Below are positions 38,923 to 47,925 of a stretch of DNA of 64,000 nt, piece after piece. How positions within the stretch are numbered: the first letter of the stretch is position 1; each line of letters opens with the position of its first letter. The translations under genes were made by a program, and so were the position numbers. The DNA is from Pseudomonas lijiangensis. Its GTDB lineage: Bacteria; Pseudomonadota; Gammaproteobacteria; Pseudomonadales; Pseudomonadaceae. The stretch spans positions 5,405,001-5,469,000 of the forward strand of contig NZ_CP076668.1 in NCBI RefSeq assembly GCF_018968705.1, read 5' to 3'. The notes under the pieces are model-generated. The model was not told the DNA's origin. It saw nothing but the letters and a program-made list of their open reading frames with translations, and made no database searches.

Positions 38923-39179
38923 GGAGGACGGCTATCTCAAGGTAGCGAAACGCCATGAGGCGCTTCGGAAAATTCTGACATGTTACCAAGACTGCTTTTA
39001 GGACTGCTTGTTCATTAGGCCGTCGTTAAATAGGCCTGGTGTTTAAGTGCGATTTGAACAGGTTTCACTCGCACTTGGCTAATGAAGGCTGTTTCTGTCG
39101 CAAACGGATCAGTATCCTAACACCCCCGCGCCCGCCGACGCTAAGTTCAAGCGGGCAGTCCTACAGGTTCAAATTACGA

Positions 39180-40532
39180 ATGAATGCTCTAGCCCGCCGC
39201 GCCGCTGGCCTGCTGCTCAGCACGATTTGTCTGCCCCTGACAGCATTGGCCGCCGATCCACAGCCTACTCATGAGTTCACCCTGGACAATGGCCTGAAAG
39301 TCATCGTCCGCGAAGACCATCGCGCACCGGTGGTCGTTTCCCAGATCTGGTACAAGGTCGGCTCCAGCTACGAGACGCCGGGCCAGACCGGTCTGTCCCA
39401 TGCGCTTGAGCACATGATGTTCAAAGGCAGCAGCAAGACAGGCCCCGGCGAATCCTCATTGATCCTGCGGGATCTGGGCGCCGAAGAGAACGCCTTCACC
39501 AGCGACGACTACACCGCCTACTATCAGGTGCTGGCCCGCGACCGCCTGAGCGTGGCCCTGGAGCTGGAAGCCGATCGCATGGCGACCCTGAAGCTGCCCG
39601 CCGACGAGTTCAGCCGCGAAATCGAAGTCATCAAGGAAGAGCGCCGCCTGCGCACCGATGACAAGCCCATGAGCAAGGTGTTCGAGCGCTTCAAGGCCAT
39701 GGCCTACCCGGCCAGCGGCTATCACACGCCGACCATCGGCTGGATGAAAGACCTGGACCGCATGCAGATCGAGGACCTGCGTCACTGGTACCAATCCTGG
39801 TACACCCCGAACAACGCCACGCTGGTGGTGGTTGGCGATGTAAAGCCTGACGAAGTCAAAGCCCTGGCCGAGCGCTTTTTCGGCTCGATCCCGCGCCGCG
39901 ATGTGCCGCCAGCGAAAAAACCGCTGGAACTGGCAGAGCCAGGCGAGCGCCGCATCAGCATGCACGTCAAGACTCAGCAGCCGAGCCTGATTTTCGGTTT
40001 CAACGTGCCGAGCCTGAGCACCGCTGAAGACCAGCGCTCGATCAATGCCCTGCGCCTGATCTCGGCCCTGCTCGACGGCGGCTACAGCGCCCGCATCCCG
40101 ACCCGTCTGGAGCGTGGCGAAGAGCTGGTATCCAACGCCTCGTCCATGTACAACGCCTTCGTGCGCGGCGACAGCCTGTTCATGATCAGCGCAACCCCCA
40201 ACGTGCAGAAGAAAAAGACCCTGGCCGATGTCGAGGCCGGCATCTGGCGCCTGCTCAATGACCTGAAAACCAAGGCACCGTCGGCCGAAGAGCTGGAGCG
40301 CGTGCGGGCCCAGGTGATTGCCGGCGTAGTCTACGAGCGCGACTCGATCACCAGCCAGGCCACCACCATCGGCCAGCTGGAAACCGTCGGCCTTTCCTGG
40401 AAGCTGATCGACGAAGAGCTGACTGACCTGCAAAGCGTGACCCCTGAAGACATTCAGAAAGCCGCCAACACCTATTTCACCCGTGAACGCCTCAGCGTTG
40501 CACACGCTCTGCCTGAGGAGAAAGCCAAATGA
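39180..40532 (+). CDS. M16 zinc peptidase, catalytic member of a pair
   Basis: A 450-residue exported protease of the pitrilysin/processing-peptidase type. A signal peptide covers residues 1-25 (AAGLLLSTICLPLTALAAD). The inverted zinc motif H74-A-L-E-H78 is present and the third ligand Glu lies in VALELEADRM. The second half is the non-catalytic M16 domain. The start is placed at the ATG that gives the signal peptide. The stop overlaps the next M16 gene (ATGA). Substrate unknown. Confidence 0.9.
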   Translation: MNALARRAAGLLLSTICLPLTALAADPQPTHEFTLDNGLKVIVREDHRAPVVVSQIWYKVGSSYETPGQTGLSHALEHMMFKGSSKTGPGESSLILRDLGAEENAFTSDDYTAYYQVLARDRLSVALELEADRMATLKLPADEFSREIEVIKEERRLRTDDKPMSKVFERFKAMAYPASGYHTPTIGWMKDLDRMQIEDLRHWYQSWYTPNNATLVVVGDVKPDEVKALAERFFGSIPRRDVPPAKKPLELAEPGERRISMHVKTQQPSLIFGFNVPSLSTAEDQRSINALRLISALLDGGYSARIPTRLERGEELVSNASSMYNAFVRGDSLFMISATPNVQKKKTLADVEAGIWRLLNDLKTKAPSAEELERVRAQVIAGVVYERDSITSQATTIGQLETVGLSWKLIDEELTDLQSVTPEDIQKAANTYFTRERLSVAHALPEEKAK

Positions 40533-42022
40533 TCAAGCGCAATACTCCCCGCCACGTCCTGCTGGGCCTGGCCCTGAGCGTTTCGCTCGGCGCATTCGTT
40601 GCCCAGCCGGTTCTGGCAGACAACGCAGCAGGCAGCGATACCACACCAGCCCCTGCACAACTGGGCAGCCAGCTGCAGACCCTCAAGGAGCTGGACGGCA
40701 AAGCCCCGGCCCGTCGCACGCTGAACATCCAGACCTGGAACACCGCCGAAGGCGCCAAGGTGCTGTTCGTCGAGTCCCGCGAACTGCCGATGTTCGACCT
40801 GCGCCTGATCTTCGCCGCTGGCAGCAGCCAGGACAAAGCCTCGCCCGGTATCGCGCTGCTGACCAACGCCATGCTCAATGAAGGCGTCAAGGGCAAGGAC
40901 GTCAGCGCCATCGCCCAGGGCTTCGAAGGCCTGGGCGCCGATTTTGGCAACGGCTCCTACCGCGACATGGCCGTGGCTTCGCTGCGCAGCCTCAGCGCCA
41001 CCGACAAACGCGAACCGGCCTTGAAGCTGTTCGGCGAAGTCGTGGGCAAACCCACCTTCCCTGCCGATTCGCTGGCTCGCATCAAGAACCAGTTGCTCTC
41101 CAGCTTCGAACAGAAGAAGCAGAACCCGGGCGCCATTGCCGGTCAGGAACTGTTCAAGAAGCTGTACGGCGATCACCCTTACGCCCACCCAAGCGACGGC
41201 GATGCCAAAAGCATCAACGCCATCACCCTCGCCCAGCTCAAGGCCTTTCACGCCAAGAGCTATGCGGCTGGCAATGCGGTCATCGCACTGGTCGGCGACC
41301 TGTCACGGGACGAAGCGCAAGCCATCGCCGCGCAGGTCTCGGCGTCGCTACCAAAAGGCCCGGCACTGCCGAAGATCGCCAAGGCTGTCGAACCCAAACC
41401 CGGCAGCACGCATATCGAGTTCCCGTCCAACCAGACTCACCTGATGCTGGCGCAGATCGGTATCGATCGTAACGACCCTGACTATGCGGCACTGAGCATC
41501 GGCAACTCGATCCTGGGCGGTGGCGGTTTCGGCAGTCGCTTGATGACTGAAGTCCGCGAAAAGCGTGGCCTGACCTACGGCGTGTCGTCCGGGTTCTCCC
41601 CGATGCAGGCGCTGGGGCCTTTCACGATCGGCCTGCAAACCCGCGCAGACATGAGCGAGAACACCCTGAAACTGGTCCAGGACATCGTGCGTGACTTCCT
41701 CGCCAACGGTCCGACCCAGAAAGAACTCGACGACGTCAAACGCGAGCTGACCGGCAGCTTCCCGCTGACCGCTGCCAACAACGCCGCGATTGTCGGCCAG
41801 TTGGGCTCCATCGGTTTCTATGATCTGCCGCTGACCTTTCTCGAGGACTACATGACTCAGGCCCAGAGCGTGACGGTCGAGCAGGTCAAGACCGCCATGA
41901 ACAAACACCTGAGCGCCGACAAGATGGTGATCGTCACGGTTGGCCCGACAGTGCCGCAAAAGCCGCTGCCGCCGCCTACCGACAAACCCGTTCAACGACC
42001 TACAGGGGTTCCGGAGCACTAA
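40529..42022 (+). CDS. M16-family protein lacking the zinc motif, partner subunit
   Basis: A 497-residue exported M16-fold protein. The signal peptide ends near residue 31 (LALSVSLGAFVAQPVLAD). At the position of the HxxEH motif it reads ALLTNAMLNEG, so it cannot bind zinc. The Arg-Tyr pair used for substrate contact is kept (REKRGLTYGVSSGF). This matches M16B systems in which an active and an inactive subunit form a heterodimer with the product of the upstream overlapping gene. Confidence 0.88.
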   Translation: MIKRNTPRHVLLGLALSVSLGAFVAQPVLADNAAGSDTTPAPAQLGSQLQTLKELDGKAPARRTLNIQTWNTAEGAKVLFVESRELPMFDLRLIFAAGSSQDKASPGIALLTNAMLNEGVKGKDVSAIAQGFEGLGADFGNGSYRDMAVASLRSLSATDKREPALKLFGEVVGKPTFPADSLARIKNQLLSSFEQKKQNPGAIAGQELFKKLYGDHPYAHPSDGDAKSINAITLAQLKAFHAKSYAAGNAVIALVGDLSRDEAQAIAAQVSASLPKGPALPKIAKAVEPKPGSTHIEFPSNQTHLMLAQIGIDRNDPDYAALSIGNSILGGGGFGSRLMTEVREKRGLTYGVSSGFSPMQALGPFTIGLQTRADMSENTLKLVQDIVRDFLANGPTQKELDDVKRELTGSFPLTAANNAAIVGQLGSIGFYDLPLTFLEDYMTQAQSVTVEQVKTAMNKHLSADKMVIVTVGPTVPQKPLPPPTDKPVQRPTGVPEH

Positions 42023-42606
42023 TGGCCAATCCACGTCCGAAGACCCATAACGGCCTGGGTCAACTTCGCATCATCGGAGGAGAATGGGGCAGCCGCCGCC
42101 TGACCTTCCCCGACGCACCCGGCTTGCGCCCGACACCCGATCGCGTGCGCGAAACACTGTTCAACTGGCTGTCGCCCTATATTGCGGGTGCCAAGGTGCT
42201 GGATGTCTTCACCGGCAGCGGCGCTTTGTACTTCGAAGCCCTGTCGCGTGGCGCCAGCATGGGCCTGGCGCTGGACAGCAACGCTGCCGCCATCGCCAGC
42301 CTGCGCCAGAACCTGAACCTGCTGAACTGCACGACAGGCCAGATCGCCCAGACCGACGCCCTGCGGTATCTGGAAACGGCTGTGGCAACGCCGTTCGACG
42401 TCGTCTTCCTCGACCCGCCTTTCCACCAGGGCCTGCTGGCCTCGGCCTGCGCCCTGCTTGAATCCCGTGGCTGGCTGGCAGAAAACGCCTGGATCTACAC
42501 CGAAAGCGAAAACGCACCCTCCACCACCGGCCTGCCGGGTAACTGGAGACTGCACCGCGAGAAAAAGGCCGGGCAGGTTCACTATGCGTTGTGGGAGAGG
42601 GGGTAG
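42022..42606 (+). CDS. rsmD: 16S rRNA (guanine-966-N2)-methyltransferase
   Basis: A 194-residue SAM enzyme. It has RIIGGEWGSRRLTFPD near the start, the SAM loop VLDVFTGSGALYFEALSRGA and the catalytic VVFLDPPF. It modifies 16S rRNA during 30S assembly. Its ATG overlaps the last base of the upstream M16 stop, so it may be co-transcribed. Downstream is a repeat cluster. Confidence 0.93.
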   Translation: MANPRPKTHNGLGQLRIIGGEWGSRRLTFPDAPGLRPTPDRVRETLFNWLSPYIAGAKVLDVFTGSGALYFEALSRGASMGLALDSNAAAIASLRQNLNLLNCTTGQIAQTDALRYLETAVATPFDVVFLDPPFHQGLLASACALLESRGWLAENAWIYTESENAPSTTGLPGNWRLHREKKAGQVHYALWERG

Positions 42607-42842
42607 GCCCCCCTCAGCGGCAAGCTGCAAGCTTTAAGCTGCACTATCACTTGTGGGAGGGGCCTTGGCCGCGACGACCTGCTTACAGGCAACACATTTT
42701 CAGAGCCTGAACTGAAGCTGTCGCGGCCAAGGCCCCTCCCACGGATTGTGGTACAGCCGCCTGTTTTTTTGAAATCAGCCCGGTATTGAGGTGTGCGGTG
42801 CTCTTGCTTGCCGCTTGAAGCTTGTAACTTACAGCTCCCCAT
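42607..42842. repeat. Nested REP cluster: one REP pair inside another
   Basis: Outer arms of one family lie at about 42613-42645 (GGCAAGCTGCAAGCTTTAAG) and, inverted, at about 42801-42836 (CTTGCCGCTTGAAGCTTGTA). Between them sits a second pair with arms GTGGGAGGGGCCTTGGCCGC (from about 42653) and its inverse ending GGCCCCTCCCAC near 42741. No gene is present. The cluster lies where gene order switches from the rsmD side to the maeB side. Confidence 0.7.
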
Positions 42843-42872
42843 AAAAAAACCGGCCAAAAGGCCGGTTTTTTT
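42843..42872. terminator. Bidirectional terminator downstream of maeB
   Basis: Seven A, CCGGCC, loop AAAA, GGCCGG, seven T. It lies 12 bp beyond the maeB stop (minus strand) and closes the repeat cluster on the rsmD side. Confidence 0.85.
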
Positions 42873-42884
42873 ATGGAGCTGCAA

Positions 42885-44153
42885 TCAACCCTTGAACACA
42901 TCATCCACGCTGGTCAGCGGGTAGTGTTTCGGGTACGGCTGGGTAGCAACGCCGCTCTCGATGGCAGCCTTGGCTACTGCATCGGAGATCAGGCCCAGCA
43001 GGCGAGCGTCCATTGGTTTCGGGATGATGTACTCACGACCGAATTCCAGTTTGATGCCGCCGTAGGCGTCGCTGACTTCCTGAGGTACAGGCAGCTTGGC
43101 CAGTTCGCGCAGGGCGTTGGCAGCAGCGATTTTCATCTCTTCGTTGATGCGCTTGGCGCGAACGTCCAGAGCACCACGGAAGATGAACGGGAAGCCCAGA
43201 ACGTTGTTGACCTGGTTCGGGTAGTCGGAACGACCGGTCGCCATGATCACGTCGTCACGGGTAGCGTGAGCCAGCTCAGGGGAGATTTCCGGATCAGGGT
43301 TCGAGCAAGCGAACACGATCGGGTCCTTGGCCATCAGCTTCAGGTTTTCAGCGCTCAGCAGGTTAGGACCGGACAGGCCGACGAACACGTCAGCGCCATC
43401 CAGAGCTTCGCTCAGGGTGCGTTTTTCGGTCGCGTGGGCGAATACAGCCTTGTACTGGTTCAGGTCGGTACGGCCGGAGTGAACCACGCCAGTACGGTCA
43501 ACCATGAAGATGTTCTCGATCTTCGCGCCCATGCTCACCAGCAGCTTCATGCAGGAGATGGCAGCAGCGCCAGCGCCCAGGCAGACGATCTTGGCGGTGT
43601 CCAGGCTTTTGCCCACGATTTCCAGGGCGTTGATCATGCCGGCTGCGGTCACGATAGCGGTGCCGTGCTGGTCATCATGGAAAACCGGGATGTCGCACTG
43701 TTCGATCAGGGCCTTTTCGATTTCAAAGCACTCAGGTGCCTTGATGTCTTCCAGGTTGATGCCACCGAAAGTGATGGAGATGCGCTTTACGGTGTCGATG
43801 AAAGCTTGCGGGCTTTCGGAGTCGACTTCGATATCGAAAACGTCGATACCGGCGAAACGCTTGAACAGAACCCCTTTACCTTCCATGACCGGCTTGGAAG
43901 CCAATGGGCCCAGATCGCCGAGGCCCAGGATAGCGGTGCCATCGGAAATAACTGCTACCAGGTTGCCTTTGCCGGTGTACTTGTAGGCAAGTTCAGGATC
44001 ACGGGCAATTTCACGCACAGGTTCAGCAACGCCAGGGCTGTAAGCCAGGGACAGGTCACGAGCAGTTGCGGTCGGCTTGGTGAGTTCGACGCTCAATTTA
44101 CCAGGACGTGGATTGGCATGGTATTCGAGCGCGGCAGTTTTCAAATCTGACAT
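42885..44153 (-). CDS. maeB: NAD(P)-dependent malic enzyme, short form
   Basis: A 422-residue enzyme that decarboxylates malate to pyruvate with reduction of NAD(P). It has TARDLSLAYSPGVAEP, the malate-site YTGKGNLVAVISDGTAILGLGD, FHDDQHGTAIV with the metal ligands, and a Rossmann loop CLGAGAAAISC. It lacks the phosphotransacetylase-like C-terminal half of the long MaeB proteins. A 184-bp gap upstream should hold its promoter. One TTGACA is visible there at 44248-44243 on the minus strand, without a clear -10. Confidence 0.92.
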   Translation of the reverse strand: MSDLKTAALEYHANPRPGKLSVELTKPTATARDLSLAYSPGVAEPVREIARDPELAYKYTGKGNLVAVISDGTAILGLGDLGPLASKPVMEGKGVLFKRFAGIDVFDIEVDSESPQAFIDTVKRISITFGGINLEDIKAPECFEIEKALIEQCDIPVFHDDQHGTAIVTAAGMINALEIVGKSLDTAKIVCLGAGAAAISCMKLLVSMGAKIENIFMVDRTGVVHSGRTDLNQYKAVFAHATEKRTLSEALDGADVFVGLSGPNLLSAENLKLMAKDPIVFACSNPDPEISPELAHATRDDVIMATGRSDYPNQVNNVLGFPFIFRGALDVRAKRINEEMKIAAANALRELAKLPVPQEVSDAYGGIKLEFGREYIIPKPMDARLLGLISDAVAKAAIESGVATQPYPKHYPLTSVDDVFKG

Positions 44154-44337
44154 TTAGGGATTCCGCTTTTTTTACTGTGGGACAGACGGACCGCCGAGGA
44201 TACGCAAGATGCATAGTCCTAACAAGACTGACCAGTCACTGCTGTCAATAGGCGCAGGTATAGACTTTACGCTTAGAGGCCTTGAATAGAATACTGCGGA
44301 CCATTCATCAGTAAAAAGCCGGATTCGGCAATGAATG

Positions 44338-45165
44338 CTAGCGACTCGACAGGCTCAGCATGACCGGATGGGTAATCGGCATCATCCAGCGCGCCTGTCC
44401 TGACTCTAGACCACCGCGCCGGGAACGGTCCACTACCCAGCCGCGCGCCTCGATCTGCCTGCCTTTGAGGCGATCAAGCAGGCTGGCATCAAACAGAGGA
44501 ATCTGCTCGGGAGCGATGCGCAATACCATCGACTCGGACAGCTCGATCCAGATACCGCCACGATTGCGCTGCACATCCCGAACCTGCCCGGAAACCAGGG
44601 CAAAGCCGCCCTTATCGATCTGCCCTGCTGGCTGGACCTGCGCATTGCGCCAGACACCCAATCCAGCCTGACGCGCCTTCAACTCGGCGCTCTTCTGGCA
44701 ATCGACCAGCGCCACGTTGGGCGCAACCGCCACCAGATAACCCAGGCCTTCGCCCAGCATCTGCGCTTCCAGATTGGCGCCGTTGCGGCCATAGACATTG
44801 GCCAGCGTACGACCGTAATGGTCCTGTGCCTGCTCACCGACCCGCAGACTGACCTGACCACCGCTTTCATCCACCAGCGCTTGCAGGCGCCGCTGGGCGG
44901 CCACGGCAAAAGGCTCGGCGGACCGGCCGTTCTTGCCGGTTTCGGGGGTATTGAGGCCGATCATCCGCACATTGCGTCCGTCGGCAAGGCGCAAGGTGTC
45001 GCCATCTACCACCCGCTGCACCTGGGCGACCGGGAGCCCTTGAGGTGCCGGGCAGAAAGCCTGAGCGCCGGATGACCAGATCGCGGCCATAAAAAAGGCA
45101 CCCACGAGGGGTGCCTTTTCAAGCTGCCTGGAGTAGCGCAAAAGCCAGCCCAGAGCGGCCAACAT
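44338..45165 (-). CDS. Secreted thermonuclease-family nuclease
   Basis: A 275-residue staphylococcal-nuclease-fold protein. The SNase core runs from about residue 48: RVVDGDTLRLADGRNVRMIGLNTPET carries the calcium Asp, Arg and Glu, and DHYGRTLANVY carries the second Arg. About 90 residues follow as a C-terminal OB-like extension. The ATG at 45165 overlaps the rpmE stop (TAATG). The long start gives a signal peptide with core APLVGAFFMAAIW and an AQA cleavage site near residue 36. A shorter start at M26 would lack a charged n-region. The rpmE terminator hairpin lies within this 5' end. Confidence 0.82.
   Translation of the reverse strand: MLAALGWLLRYSRQLEKAPLVGAFFMAAIWSSGAQAFCPAPQGLPVAQVQRVVDGDTLRLADGRNVRMIGLNTPETGKNGRSAEPFAVAAQRRLQALVDESGGQVSLRVGEQAQDHYGRTLANVYGRNGANLEAQMLGEGLGYLVAVAPNVALVDCQKSAELKARQAGLGVWRNAQVQPAGQIDKGGFALVSGQVRDVQRNRGGIWIELSESMVLRIAPEQIPLFDASLLDRLKGRQIEARGWVVDRSRRGGLESGQARWMMPITHPVMLSLSSR
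45091..45119 (-). terminator. rpmE terminator embedded in the nuclease gene
   Basis: Minus strand: GGCACCC, five-base loop, GGGTGCC, then six T. A 7-bp GC-rich stem plus T-run lies about 50 bases beyond the rpmE stop. It overlaps codons about 16-25 of the downstream nuclease gene and so also encodes part of its signal peptide. Confidence 0.75.
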
Positions 45166-45386
45166 TACTTGGCTTTGGTTGCGCCGAACGTACCGAAACG
45201 CGACTTGAACTTGTCGACGCGGCCGCCAACGTCCAGAGTCTTCTGCTTACCGGTGTAGAACGGGTGGCACTCGTTGCAAACGTCCAGGCTCAGAGGCTGG
45301 GCGAGAGTCGAACGGGTTTTGATGACATTGCCGCAGCTGCAAGTAGCGTCAATGGCTTCGTAAACTGGATGGATATCAGCTTTCAT
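45165..45386 (-). CDS. rpmE: 50S ribosomal protein L31, zinc-ribbon type
   Basis: A 73-residue ribosomal protein. The four-cysteine zinc ribbon is C16, C18, C37, C40 (CSCG and CNEC), so it is the C-plus form used when zinc is plentiful. The HPFYTGKQK motif follows. It is divergent from priA across 165 bp and ends in the start codon of the nuclease gene. Confidence 0.96.
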   Translation of the reverse strand: MKADIHPVYEAIDATCSCGNVIKTRSTLAQPLSLDVCNECHPFYTGKQKTLDVGGRVDKFKSRFGTFGATKAK

Positions 45387-45551
45387 GGATACTTCCTCGG
45401 TCTAGCGAGCCGCCACCCAACACTATTGTTGAATACCGCACGCAATCAGGCGGCGGATATTACCAGACAATCCGTCCGACGCAAGCGAACCTTTAAACCG
45501 GTCGTCTGCTAAGATCGCCCATCTTTCGCCCACCATCACAGGAAGCATCGC

Positions 45552-47771
45552 TTGCCAAACGCCATCCTGCGCCTGGCCCTGCCCTCGCCGCTTCGCCGCC
45601 TGTTCGACTACCGCGCACCCGCCGGAGTCTCGCGCAGCGCCTTGCAGCCCGGCATGCGTTTGCGGGTGCCGTTCGGACGGCGGGAAATGATCGGCATTCT
45701 GGTGGAAGTGGTCGATCACAGCGAAGTCCCCGACGAAAAGCTCAAGCCAGCCATCGCACTGCTCGACAGCCAGACGCCCATGCCTGCGTCGCTGTTCAAG
45801 CTGTGCCTGTGGACGGCCCAGTATTATCAACACAGCCTGGGCGACACACTGAGCTGGGCCCTGCCGGTACTGCTGCGCCAGGGCGAACTGGCCGAGACAC
45901 GCCAGGAACGCTTCTGGCACGTTGCTTCCGGCGCAAGTGTCGATGACCCGCGCATCGCACGCGCGCCCAAGCAGCGCGAAGCCCTGACTACACTGGCCCA
46001 GCACCCCCATGGCGTGGCGCATCAGTTGCTCAGCAAACTGATGCTTAACAAGGAAAGCCTCAATCTGCTGCTGGCTAAGGGGCTGGTAGAAGTCGAAGTG
46101 CGCAGCCATGCCCCTGCTGCGCGCCATGAACGCTGGCTGGCGCAGCCGGAACTGCCGCTCAACAGCGAGCAACGTGCTGCCAGCGAAGCGATTCGTGCCG
46201 GTTTCGGCAGTTTTCATGCCTTCCTGCTGGCGGGCGTTACCGGCAGCGGCAAGACCGAAGTCTATCTGCAGTTGATCCGCGAAACCCTGGAGGCCGGCAA
46301 GCAGGCGCTGGTGCTGATCCCGGAAATCAATCTCGGGCCACAGACCCTGGCGCGCTTCGAGCAACGCTTCAATGCCCGGATCGCCCTGCTGCACTCGGCC
46401 GTCAATGATCGCGAACGACTGGACGCCTGGCTGGCGGCCCGGGATGGCGAGGCCGACATCATCATCGGCACCCGTTCGGCGCTGTTCACCCCGATGAAAA
46501 ATCCGGGGCTGATCATCATCGACGAAGAACATGACGGCTCCTATAAACAGCAGGAAGGCCTGCGCTATCACGCCCGGGATCTGGCGCTGGTCCGGGCGCG
46601 GCAGGAAAACATCCCGATTGTGCTGGGCTCGGCCACGCCTTCACTGGAAAGCCTGCACAACGCCTACACCGGCCGTTATGGCCTGCTGCGCCTGAATCAG
46701 CGGGCTGGCGGCGCACAGCAGCCGCGCTTTCTGCGTCTGGACGTGAAAAGCCGACCGCTGGACAGCGGCATTTCCGGGCCGATGCAGCAAGCCATCGGCC
46801 AGACCCTTGCGGCAGGCCAGCAAGTGCTGGTTTTCCTCAACCGTCGTGGCTTTGCGCCAACCTTGCTGTGCCACGATTGCGGCTGGCTGTCGGGCTGCCA
46901 GCGCTGCGATGCGCGCATGACCGTCCATCAGCGCTCCGGCGAGCTGCGCTGCCATCATTGCGGCCATGTGGAGCGTGTACCACGTCAGTGCCCTTCGTGC
47001 GGCAAGGTGGATCTGCGGCCCGTGGGCGCAGGCACCGAACGGGCCGAGGAGCGGCTGGCGATTCTGTTCCCGGATTACCCGGTATTGCGCGTCGACCGCG
47101 ACAGCACGTCGCGCAAGGATGCGATGAATCAGTTATTCGCTACCATTCAGCGCGGGCAGCCCTGCATTCTGGTAGGCACGCAAATGCTCGCCAAAGGTCA
47201 TCACTTCCCCAGGGTGACACTGGTTTCGATTCTGGACGCCGATGGCGGGCTGTTTTCCGGCGACTTCCGCGCCAGCGAGCGCATGGCGCAGTTGATCGTG
47301 CAGGTAGCCGGGCGTGCTGGCCGCGCCGAAGAGCCGGGCAAAGTGATTATCCAGACGCATCTGGCCGATCATCCGCTGCTGATCCAGTTGACCGAGCAAG
47401 GCTACTTCGCCTTTGCCGAACAGGCCCTGAGCGAGCGACGTGCTGCCGGTCTGCCGCCCTTCTCGCATCTGGCCCTGCTGCGCGCCGAAGCCCACAAGCC
47501 GGGACAGGCAGAGGAATTCCTCGATCAGGCTTGCGCCGAAGCCGAGCAGTTGCTGGCCCAAATGAATCTGAGCGGCGTTGAACTACTGGGGCCGGTCCCT
47601 GCTCCCATGGAGCGACGCGCCGGACGCTACCGGTCGCAACTGCTGGTCCAGGCCAACGCCCGGGCGCCGCTGCATCGCATGCTCAGCACCTGGCTGTTGA
47701 TGCTGGAACAAATGCCCAGCGGCAGGCAGGTGCGCTGGTCGCTGGATGTGGACCCGGTCGATCTTTATTGA
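45552..47771 (+). CDS. priA: Primosomal replication helicase PriA
   Basis: A 739-residue 3'-5' helicase that restarts stalled replication forks. The N-terminal DNA-binding domain starts LPNAILRLALPSPLRRLFDY. Walker A is AGVTGSGKTEVYL, the DEEH box is IIDEEHDGSYKQ, and eight cysteines of the paired zinc sites run from CHDCGWLSGC to QCPSCGK. The start is TTG at 45552, since the family's first residues align there and AGGA lies about 8 nt upstream. No suitable ATG is nearby. Confidence 0.95.
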   Translation: MPNAILRLALPSPLRRLFDYRAPAGVSRSALQPGMRLRVPFGRREMIGILVEVVDHSEVPDEKLKPAIALLDSQTPMPASLFKLCLWTAQYYQHSLGDTLSWALPVLLRQGELAETRQERFWHVASGASVDDPRIARAPKQREALTTLAQHPHGVAHQLLSKLMLNKESLNLLLAKGLVEVEVRSHAPAARHERWLAQPELPLNSEQRAASEAIRAGFGSFHAFLLAGVTGSGKTEVYLQLIRETLEAGKQALVLIPEINLGPQTLARFEQRFNARIALLHSAVNDRERLDAWLAARDGEADIIIGTRSALFTPMKNPGLIIIDEEHDGSYKQQEGLRYHARDLALVRARQENIPIVLGSATPSLESLHNAYTGRYGLLRLNQRAGGAQQPRFLRLDVKSRPLDSGISGPMQQAIGQTLAAGQQVLVFLNRRGFAPTLLCHDCGWLSGCQRCDARMTVHQRSGELRCHHCGHVERVPRQCPSCGKVDLRPVGAGTERAEERLAILFPDYPVLRVDRDSTSRKDAMNQLFATIQRGQPCILVGTQMLAKGHHFPRVTLVSILDADGGLFSGDFRASERMAQLIVQVAGRAGRAEEPGKVIIQTHLADHPLLIQLTEQGYFAFAEQALSERRAAGLPPFSHLALLRAEAHKPGQAEEFLDQACAEAEQLLAQMNLSGVELLGPVPAPMERRAGRYRSQLLVQANARAPLHRMLSTWLLMLEQMPSGRQVRWSLDVDPVDLY

Positions 47772-47781
47772 GTGGCCCTTT

Positions 47782-47818
47782 TAGCGAATGAGCGGAGCAC
47801 CGCCCGATTCGCTCCCGC
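47782..47818. repeat. Degenerate REP pair between priA and argS
   Basis: Sequence TAGCGAATGAGCGGAGCACC followed by GCCCGATTCGCTCCCGC resembles decayed REP arms in inverted order. The 154-bp gap holds nothing else clear apart from the region upstream of argS. Confidence 0.45.
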
Positions 47819-47925
47819 AAGGTCATCAGGGTAAAGGTTGGCAAGGTGGCTCCAGCCACGGATAATGCCCAGTTTTTCCACCCGCGCATCCCGGCGCCAC
47901 CGCGCTTGCGGTTGAAGAGAGCATC

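Noticed and set aside
44154..44337. TTGACA upstream of maeB as a full sigma-70 promoter
   Set aside because: The -35 is perfect, but no acceptable -10 stands 16-18 nt downstream.
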